DNA of 64,000 bases, from the NCBI RefSeq assembly GCF_003576645.1, contig NC_044925.1, forward strand, positions 19,236,850-19,300,849. The letters run 5' to 3'. Origin of the DNA: Ipomoea triloba (Eukaryota > Streptophyta > Magnoliopsida > Solanales > Convolvulaceae). The notes beneath the pieces were generated by a model, which saw nothing but the letters and a program-made list of their open reading frames with translations, was not told the DNA's origin and did not search any database. The first letter of the stretch is position 1. The number at the start of each line of letters is the position of its first letter. Position numbers and translations under genes: made by a program. Shown here piece by piece: positions 55,568 to 64,000 of this stretch.

Positions 55568-56957
55568 AGTTTTCCCTTATGTGTTTTTCAAACCGTTTTT
55601 GTTGTACCCTAACAAATATATGAAAGTCCAACATCCAACTGAACAGCATTTCCGTATATTCTTATCACAACTGATTGAACGATCACACACTCTTAGGATA
55701 ATGTGTGCTGTGCCGTGGAAAACTATAAAAGAGTAGCCATAAGGGAAGTGAATCATCCAATGTTGCTGTGGCATAGACATGCACATAGAGTGATGGCTGC
55801 AACTTACCTTAGGATTGACGACACGAGCAGACCTGATTGAACAATTGACGATGATGCCATATATAGACTGGCCTGGGCCCTGGGGAACCTCATGCATGCA
55901 CCTTCAAAACAAGAAAACACCACCTAAACTGCGAGTGCATGTAAGAAGGCAGTAAGGCCCGGCACTTTCTTTTGCTTCCGGCCATCTGGACTCCAACTTG
56001 AATATTGAATAGGTCAAAATTAAGGGGGATGAGCATGCCCTTCCAAAAATTTTGCCATGTATATACAATGATTATATATGTAAATGTGTTCAACTATATG
56101 TATTGGGCCTCTCAACCTTTTCTAACAAAATATTAATATATCTACTAAATATCTACAAATACCAATAAAGTTAGGTCACTAACAGGAACTCAATTTTTTT
56201 GGTATAATTGTTTGTTAGAATGAATGATTCGTATTATTTTGACTAGTTTTACACGCGAATGCATGAGTTAATGCCCAACAATGTTTATATTTAAATAAAT
56301 ATTTGAAAGTATATAAATGCAAGATTATATAGGAGAAATTTATATATAGGTAGTTGAATGCCGAATTTGTTTATTCAAATATGTAACTCAAAATATATGA
56401 ATCCAAGAAAATATAGGAAATTAATTATAATTATTGACAATAAAATAAATGTATATTTGCAACTTTGTAAAAGCAATAGTCTAAATACTTGATCTAAAAA
56501 TGATAGTCTAAATAAATACTAGTACATTTTGGTTTGAATTATTTATAAGTATTCTTAATTCTCTTTTGAGTAACATTGTCATTTTCTTCATCTTCACTAT
56601 TTGTCATCTTCAATTCCTTTTTGTTGGTAGTGTGTTATTTACAATTGGGTTACTGTTATTAGCATAGATGACAACGTCATGTAATGTGATTATGATGTAG
56701 GAAGCTATAGATTTTCCTTGTGTATATGACTGGATCTTAGTTGTACTATTAACTCTTGATCTTATAAACATCTGTTGATATTTTGCAGTGGTAGTTTGTT
56801 CCCCTACATGTCTCATGTGGAAATATTGAATACAATATTAATATTTATTATATTTGTATATGTTCATGAGTAGTATCTCTTGTTCTATTTTCATAACTAG
56901 TTTACTTGATAGTAACATCAATAACTTTGATCTGCCGATTGTTCGAATATTGATGTT

Positions 56958-57182
56958 ATAGAAAATAAAGACAATACAACTAATGAAATTATATTTCTTT
57001 TTAAATTTTTTGATAATGAATAATTTTTATAGTAGAAAATAAAGACAATATAACTAATGAACTTATATCTCTTTTTTTAATTTTTTAATAATTAATTTTT
57101 ATTGTAGAAAATAAAGACAATACAACTAATGAAATTATATATCTTTTTTAATTTTTTGATAATGAATATTATTTTTTGAATA
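56958..57182. repeat. AT-rich tandem repeat, three units of about 73-76 bp
   Basis: Units begin TAGAAAATAAAGACAATA at about 56958, 57034 and 57107, each with AACTAATGAA.TTATAT and a T-rich end. No gene is seen in 56100-58632. Confidence 0.8.
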
Positions 57183-58632
57183 AAGGCATTGTAAACATCA
57201 AATTCTAAATTAAAGAAATGCATATGTATTTTTTTTTGTTGTAGATACTAATTTATTTAATTTAATAAGAGTAATAGATTGAGTGGAGTACTTACTTTTC
57301 AATAATATACTATAACATATTCGTGTTAAAAGTTAAACGGAATATTCCGTTACTAAAGTTTATATTAACGAAATGTTGGGTTATTAGGGTTTAGAAGGAA
57401 AATCATAAAATGCAAAGATTTAAAATATAATTTCATTAGTTATGAATTATGATATCTTTATTTTCTACAATGCAAATATTCTTTACCTTCAAATTTATTA
57501 ATTAATTATATTCATTACATTGTCCATTGTCTTCTTTCTATACTATCTTATAATTAAATATCAAAGTTATAATACAAATTAAAATATGTTGTATATATAT
57601 TTATTTACCAAGTATTTTATTAATACCATATAAAGAAAATAAAAAATAGTTTGAAGTCAATCATATTAACTACTTGAGGAGAATTTGTTGACTAACAGGG
57701 TAATCAAATAATCCAAGAAATTGAAGCCGGAAACTACCCCGTAATATCTCTGGATTACATAACAGTTGTTCACTTTAAAGGTAAATCATATTTCTATATT
57801 AAGATGGTTTAAAATGTATTATTTTTTCTACCCACTAGTACATAATCAGTCATTTGCGTTCAGAGTAGTTAGGGACAATCTGCGTCCGGAGTTACCCGGA
57901 CGCATATGCCACCTGCAACAAGGAAACAAGTGTTACTACACTAGATAAATAATTGAAAATTTCCTTCTACTCTTGTGTTATGCTCTAGTAGAGGCAGATC
58001 ATAATCTGAAAAATAGTTGCAGAGAAACATAAGCTTAAGGCTCTTTTATAATAACACTGTAATTAATCTTCACACAGGTTTTCGATTAGTATATAAGTTA
58101 TATGAAAATCAAAGATGTGATGTTTTTGGTTTAGTATATAAGTTATACTCATTATAAGAACTGAATTTAATGTTCTAATTGTTAATATTTTAGGTTAACA
58201 TGCAATAAACTATAAGACAGTATTAACCACTGTATTTTTAAGAACATGCAATATCATCTTGAAGTAGATGAATTTCCTAATAATCAACTATCATTATTTC
58301 ATTGTTAAGTGTAAACTAAAACCCTAAGTATAATGTTGAATGAAACTATAGTTGTGTTGAATGAAAATTGTAGTGTATATAAAATGAAACTGAATATGTT
58401 ACACAAATAAAGTTACTTTAAACACAACGGTGCGGACGACACCGTTTTAAACCATGGTCCACACTATAATTTGCAATACAATAATAATGTACTCAACATC
58501 TGCCCACCCATGAACTTTTTATTAAACACTAAGCGAAGTTTAAGAAACACCATTTGCAAGACCAAGTTCGTGCAATTATGAAATACAATAATTCACAATA
58601 ATCAAGCAAGCCTAGAAGGTTGGGGCATTCAT

Positions 58633-61600
58633 CTACACTGCTGCTTTCACAACAATGGGACTTCTCACACGGTGCTTTTTATCAGACCATTTTAACACCC
58701 CAAATGCATAATCAGCACTAGCGTTTTCCCCCTTTGCCTTGAGAGTAACTTTGAAACTTTTCTCCTCGCCAACCTTTTCGAACTTAAGAATGTTGGGGTT
58801 GACAGTGACAGAGAATCCAACCGGGCTACGAACAGAAGCTGTGTAGGTAGCCGGAGAGCCGACGTTTTTCAGAGTTCTGGTGACGGTGGCTGCGCCTTTG
58901 AGGTGAGGGATAGCGATTGAGGGATAGTTGAAGGTGGAGAGAGTAATGTGGTGAGGGCACTTGTATGGTGTCCCTAAAACCCTTGTGATATCAGTTTCAT
59001 TGTAGCCTTGTGCGCAGATGAAGTTGACATAATCTTTGAGTTTCAAGTCGTAGACCAAGCCAGGATCTGCGGCACAGTTTGGGTTTATGTGTCCAGCTCC
59101 ATATGCAAATGGGGTTGCTTCCACTCCAGTTTTATCGTCAGTTATCGCCTTCCCCGAGTTGGTTTTTACTGTAGCTGTGAAAGGTAATGCCCATGTTAGT
59201 CTAAAATAGTGTTGTCTAAAATTATTGACAAAAACATTATCCCAATCATACTAATAAGATACAAGGAAGATGAATATTAGTTAGAGAAGCTAAGGAAACA
59301 AAGGATAAACCCTAGATTCATATCTGAATACGATCAAGACATTATAATAATAAAAGGATCTTGATAATGTTAATTCTCCCATGCATTCGCCAGTACAAAA
59401 TATGTATAGAGATTGTATATAAAGTGTGATCTTGAATGGGAAAATAGCCCTCCAATTCATCCCTTTTATTTACTGTTCTTGAGTAGTAACACAAAGAGAA
59501 GGGAGAGAGGATCTTTCTAGAGAGAGTAGGGGAAGGAAAAAGCCCCTTACATATGAGGACAAGGTCAATTATATAGGATGGGGTAATACCCCTATTCGTA
59601 TACAGTGTATGTATTAAATACTTAGGGCCGTACCCGGGGTATATTCCCTATCAGATCTATTTCCCAATGGAGTATATATGTACAAAATTTCCCACAAATT
59701 TGAGAGTTCAGTGTATTGAGAGAAAAGTATAAGGGTGCGTTTGGTTCGCACAAGGGAATCGGAATCGGAATGGGTATCAAATACTTGGTAAGGGTAATGG
59801 ATTTTGGTGAAAGTATTTAACATGTTTGGTAGTTGGGTGGAATAAGAATGACTATTAATAGTTTGGGAAGAAATGAGAAAGAGAAATGAAACCCTTATTT
59901 AATAAAGGTATGTGTTTTCTCATTAATGGATATTCTAAACTCATAGGATACTCAAAACCTATGCAATCACTTTTATACCCATTCATTATGCCTAAACCCA
60001 CCAATCAAACACACCCAAGTGTTTATTACACGGTTCTAAGTTCACTTAAGAGTAGGTAAGTTATAATAGACAGATAGGGATTGGAGATCAAGTCTATGTG
60101 TAAAAGTGTTTCTAATTAATTAACCTTTGTACTCTATTAACCATGCTCATAGTGATTTTCCTAATACGAGAACTGCATGCCTTGCAGATTAGAATTTTCT
60201 AGAACTGCGCGCTAAACGCCATCCAGTTACGTACAATTGTTAACATCACGGCAGTCCACACAATTTTTCAGTGCATGCATAAAAGTAAACTTGCAAGACA
60301 TCTTGAAATCATTAAATAATACATTATTATATACCGGTGGTCATAATAGCAGATCTGATTTCTGCAGGGCTCCATGAAGGATAGACCGTTTTGAGAAGGC
60401 CAACAACACCAGCTACATGAGGACATGACATTGAAGTCCCTGATAGTAAGTTGAATGAAACAATCCTCTTATCGTAATCATTATCAGACGGCCCAGTGGC
60501 TTCAGTGAAAGCAGCTATCACATTCACTCCAGGGGCAGATATATCAGGCTGGAATACATACATAAAATAAATAAATAAAAAAATCACAGAATGGCTCAAC
60601 ACATTTACGCAAATCAAAGACCTTCGCCCGACCTTGAGAATCTCTGGATTAACGGTGTTGGGGCCTCTTGATGAGAAAGCTGCTATAACTGGAGCTGGCT
60701 TCACTCCCAATAGTGTGTTTGGATGAGTAATGTGAGCCACAGGATTCCTACTTATCATGTATTATTATATCATGTATATGTAACAGATCAGAATCTGATT
60801 ATTAGTCTACGTACACGTGATCTTAATTACCTGGTTTTATTAATGTAATCAAAGATTGCAAGTCCATCTGAGTAGGTGACATGTGTAGCTGGGAGAAAGT
60901 GTTCATCAGCCTCAATATCATTCCCAAAATACTCATCATTTGCAAGAATCATTCCTACAGCACCAGCCAAAGCAGCTTGGTGGCTCTTATCAGTTCTGGG
61001 AATTCCGCCTCGTAGGCAAACCAAAACTTTTCCCTTTACCTTTTCCGGGTCCAGAGTTCCAGGCTTACAAACCAGACTGCACGAGTTATATATAGCAGTT
61101 AGTATCACATTAACTAGCAGTGAATAACAAATGGAGTTTTAATTTATCCTTACGCATCTTGGCTTGAAATCGATGCATTAATTCTAGCGGATGCACCAGA
61201 AAGAAGTGGATAGAACTTCCCAGTTGGAAGTTTTAGCTGCGCTGCACTTTCTCCCTACAAACACAGACATTTTTTTTTAGTACTACCATGGTTGAAAAAA
61301 TCGCTAGGCGCTCCCCGAGCGCCTAAGACGGGGATTAATCGGCCCCTAGGGTCAGTGCATTTTTTTTAAAAAAAAATTTGTCAAGTATTTTCAATTTTTA
61401 AAGACAAATAATTATAAATTATATAATAATACTAAAATATTAAATATTAACCTAAAAAATAAAGAGTTTGTACAATTTAGGGTTATTTCGCTCAAAACGA
61501 TGTTATTTTGAGTAAAATAACCCATTAAAAAAAGAAAAACAATAGTTAGTTGGTCGACTAAGCGGCCTAGTCGGTACCTAGGAAGTCTAGTCGGCGCCTA

Positions 61601-62538
61601 AGGGGTGATTAGACAGACTCCTAGCCGGCCGCCGCCTAGACCACCATTTAAGGAGATACGCTAGGCGTTCGACTGGCACCTAGCGCCTAGGCGGGGATTA
61701 ATCGGCGCCTAGACGAGATTTTTGCAACACTGAGTACTACTGACTGTTGCAAAGAGAAGCAAATTAAAGAACGGAAACTAACTGTGTAGTGTTTTTTGTT
61801 TCCCAACACTACATTACTCTGAAACTGTCTGTCCATGGTGTTTGCCCCAACAGTGATCAGCCAGGGTGCAACATTAGTGACAGAACCGGCATCAGGTCCA
61901 TCATTACCAGCTGCGGCAACCACAACAATACCATTCTTTACAGCATGAAAGGAACCAATGGCCAAACCGTCTTGAAAATATGGGCCAGGGTCTTCTCCTA
62001 CAAGCGATACAGACAGCACATCAACACCATCGTCAATCGCCCGATCAAAAGCAGCCAGGATATCTGCATCAGAGCAATAATCTTCGGCCCAGCAAACCTT
62101 ATAAGCAGCTACCCGAGCTTTGGGCGAGCCACCCTTAGCTGTTCCGTTGCCCAAACCGAAAACATTTGCCCCAGGAACAAAATTACCACCCGCTGTTGAT
62201 AAGGTATGAGACCCATGACCACCAACATCACGTGGGGTGAAGGAACTACTGGAATTAAGAGTGCCACCCGCAGAAGAATACCCTTTGTTAAAGTATCTAG
62301 CTCCAATGAGTTTCCTTTGTTATCCAAATGATAAAAACAAAGCAAGTTCAGAACTAAATTTTTTATCTAAATTTCAGATAAGGAAAACACAAACAAATTA
62401 AAGCTAAAAAAAATAAATAAAATAAAGACCTGTTGCAGTGAAAGCTTTTATCTTTCTGATTCTGGCAAATGCCTTTCCACCTTTTGGGAATTGGTCCAAA
62501 TCCTTCGTCACTAAAGCTTTTTGATTCAGGCCATACTC
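58633..62538 (-). CDS. Subtilisin-like protease (SBT5 type), 3' seven exons
   Basis: Secreted serine protease of the S8 plant subtilase family. Exons on the minus strand: 62538-62430, 62314-61783, 61254-61154, 61076-60831, 60747-60633, 60548-60335, 59174-58633, all with GT-AG borders. They encode VWPESKSFSDEG; catalytic His in GGHGSHTLSTAGGN; the AAGNDGPDAG oxyanion region; the PA domain (LVCKPGTLDPEKVKGKVLVC); catalytic Ser in LLSGTSMSCPHVAG; and the C-terminal Fn3-like domain ending RSPIVVKAAV. The text, especially GARYFNKGY and NFVPGANVFG, is closest to the SBT5.3/AIR3 group. The signal peptide, I9 prodomain and catalytic Asp exons must lie beyond the window. No break is seen, so the gene is probably functional. 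Introns carry two MITEs. Confidence 0.9.
59733..60016. mobile_element. hAT-like MITE in a subtilase intron
   Basis: GGGTGCGTTTGGTTCGCAC on the left and CCAATCAAACACACCC on the right are inverted ends typical of plant hAT MITEs. It lies in the 1160-bp intron 59175-60334. Flanking 8-bp copies are imperfect. Confidence 0.65.
61287..61732. mobile_element. hAT MITE in a subtilase intron with 8-bp target duplication
   Basis: CATGGTTGAAAAAATC on the left and GATTTTTGCAACACTG on the right are imperfect inverted ends. The element is flanked by AGTACTAC (61279-61286 and 61733-61740), an exact 8-bp duplication, as for hAT. Its interior has many GCGCCTAGGCG-like words and forms strong secondary structure. 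Confidence 0.85.
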
Positions 62539-62559
62539 CTGCAGCTCCAACACAACACA

Positions 62560-63129
62560 CAAAACATGAAGGGATGTCAATCGGGCCAGCCTGCTCAGTT
62601 TCTGGCTAGATCAGTCATGCTGTTAGACTTATGGGTTTGGGCTAATCAATTATTTTATTATTATATTTTCTCGGGTTTGGGTTGACCCTTACCCCAAATC
62701 TCGGATTGTTGGGTTTATCGGACAGACTGAACCATAATTAAAATTGAAAATTATACCCACATTTAGAGTAGTAAAAAGGGCCTAACTCGGAAACGGGCCT
62801 AATTCGCCGATTTGAACCTGTTTAGCCCCTTATTAGGAAGGTTGGGTTGTACATTGTCCGACCTGATCCAAATGAGCTGTCCCGTTTACGGGTTGACTTC
62901 ATGACCTATGTAATCCGCGGGCTAACCCGTCACCCCAACCCATACCTTCACCCCAAGTTTATTAAAATATTTTTTTATTTGTATTAGAATTTAAAAGTAT
63001 TGTTAATAGTAAGATTTGATTTCTTAATCTGTCATTTAATCTTAACCTAACAATATCAATTAAATGCTAAAGGTATTTATTAAAATTTTATTTTGTATAA
63101 TTATATATTTATTTAAATCATTCACAAAC

Positions 63130-63130
<1 letters not shown>
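62560..63130. other. Unclassified repeat in the subtilase 5' intron or upstream region
   Basis: Less AT-rich than its surroundings up to about 62950, with words such as CGGGCCTAACTCGG and GGGTTGACCC. It resembles interspersed repeat sequence. No exon is recognised, so the missing 5' exons are farther away. Confidence 0.4.
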
Positions 63131-63131
<1 letters not shown>

Positions 63132-63192
<61 letters not shown>

Positions 63193-63217
63193 TAGAGGTA
63201 ATCAAAATAAAAAACAG

Positions 63218-63254
<37 letters not shown>
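63132..63254. repeat. Two (AT)n microsatellites
   Basis: Runs at 63132-63188 and 63221-63254, separated by about 30 bp. Confidence 0.95.
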
Positions 63255-63256
<2 letters not shown>

Positions 63257-63319
63257 ATCGCGTTCAAATGCGTACTGTCCGCCCAGGAGAGAAATGCGGA
63301 CGAATCACAACGCGCCACG

Positions 63320-64000
63320 TGTCCGGAATGTAGTTGCACATAACGTTATAACTAGGTACACATCATGTTATAACTAGGTGCACATAGGTGCACCCAGGTG
63401 CATAAATGTTAACAAGGTAAATTACTTGCACCTGCAAGTGAAAAATAGGTGCACACGTGCAAGTAAAGTGTATTACAAGTGCAAGTAAAATTGTACAATG
63501 AGCATCAATACTAAGTGCACCTAATGTTATAACTAGGTGCACATAATGCTATAACTAGGTGCACATAGGTTGCAATTAGGTGCATGAATGTTAACAAAGC
63601 AAATTACTTTCACAAGTGCAAGTAAAATGTATTGCAGATGCAAGTAAAATGTATTCCAGGTGCAAGTGAATTGTACAGTGAGCTTCAATACTAAGTGCAC
63701 CTAATATTATAACTAGGTGCACCTAATGTTATAACTAGGTGCAACCTATGTTATAACTAGGTGCACCTAGGTTGCACCCAGTTGCATGAATATTAACAAG
63801 GTAAATTACTTGCATTTGTAAGTGAAAGTATTTGCAAAAATATGTGCATGAATATTAATAAGGTAAATTACTTACACTTGTAAGTGAAAATAGGTGCGAA
63901 AATAGGTGCACTTGTAAGTGAAACTAGGTGCACTTATAAGTGAAACTAGGTGCACTTGTAAGTGAAACTAGGTGCACCAAAGTTCCAGTTACTTACGAAA
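63320..64000. repeat. Minisatellite rich in AACTAGGTGCAC
   Basis: Irregular short units built from GTTATAACTAGGTGCACC and TTGCAAGTGAAA-like words, at least ten AACTAGGTGCA copies, running out of the window. It begins after a GC-richer block (63255-63320, GGATCGCGTTCAAATGCG) that may be the end of a transposable element. Many GTGCAC palindromes are present. No gene. Confidence 0.8.

Larger units (their letters stand above)
54730..56050 (+). repeat. Segmental duplication, copy 2
   Basis: Counterpart of 46431-48510, lacking the insertion of about 0.8 kb present there but keeping both complete tRNA relics with about 75 bp between them. Order and orientation are the same. Confidence 0.8.

Noticed and set aside
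63320..64000. CRISPR-like array
   Set aside because: Repeats are irregular, without constant spacing or unique spacers, in a plant nuclear context; it is a minisatellite.

Overview
This is plant nuclear DNA, almost certainly from a eudicot. The genes carry GT-AG introns and encode plant families (IPK1, a heavy-metal-associated isoprenylated plant protein, an SBT-type subtilase). The intergenic space is AT-rich and packed with copia, Helitron, CACTA, hAT, Stowaway-like and PIF/Harbinger sequence. I cannot name the species.

Layout. (1) Bases 1-14109 hold a minus-strand Ty1/copia element of Sirevirus type. In element order it has the LTR at 12298-14109, a tRNA-iMet primer site, a long gag with a coiled coil, an uninterrupted pol, a small extra ORF, a long envelope-position ORF, a polypurine tract, and the other LTR ending at 1618. 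Bases 1-2867 are scrambled by single-N joins. (2) Bases 14110-22872 are flanking Helitron-helicase and Helitron-like sequence printed two times, a second copia LTR, and small stray contigs, again joined by single Ns. (3) Bases 23083-26975 are a CACTA transposon end carrying exon-intron pieces of at least three host genes: a RabC/Rab18 GTPase, an SBP-box (SPL) factor and the m6A-writer subunit FIP37. (4) Bases 26983-28545 form a palindrome of about 1.56 kb centred on a small CACTA element. (5) Bases 29090-34631 are a minisatellite, MITEs, Helitron ends and a diverged LTR. (6) Bases 35327-42077 are the first ordinary gene space: a complete seven-exon IPK1 and the last exon of a HIPP gene. (7) Bases 42477-58400 are repeats. 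They include a segmental duplication (about 46.4-48.5 kb against 54.7-56.1 kb) whose copies each contain a PIF/Harbinger transposase remnant and a decayed tRNA-Met/tRNA-Tyr pair; they also include a Helitron helicase pseudogene and a decayed plus-strand copia. (8) Bases 58633-62538 are the 3' seven exons of an SBT5-like subtilase on the minus strand; its 5' exons lie beyond the window. Bases 62539-64000 are repeats and a GTGCAC-rich minisatellite.

The host genes do not form a pathway with one another. IPK1 makes inositol hexakisphosphate, the HIPP is a predicted metal-binding prenylated protein, and the subtilase is a secreted protease. The most unusual material is the gene-capturing CACTA element, the copia element whose two extra ORFs each have a TATA box close upstream, the palindrome, and the Met-Tyr tRNA pseudogene pair. 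All 12 Ns are single bases at breakpoints between repeat families, so copy numbers before about 22.9 kb should not be taken at face value.
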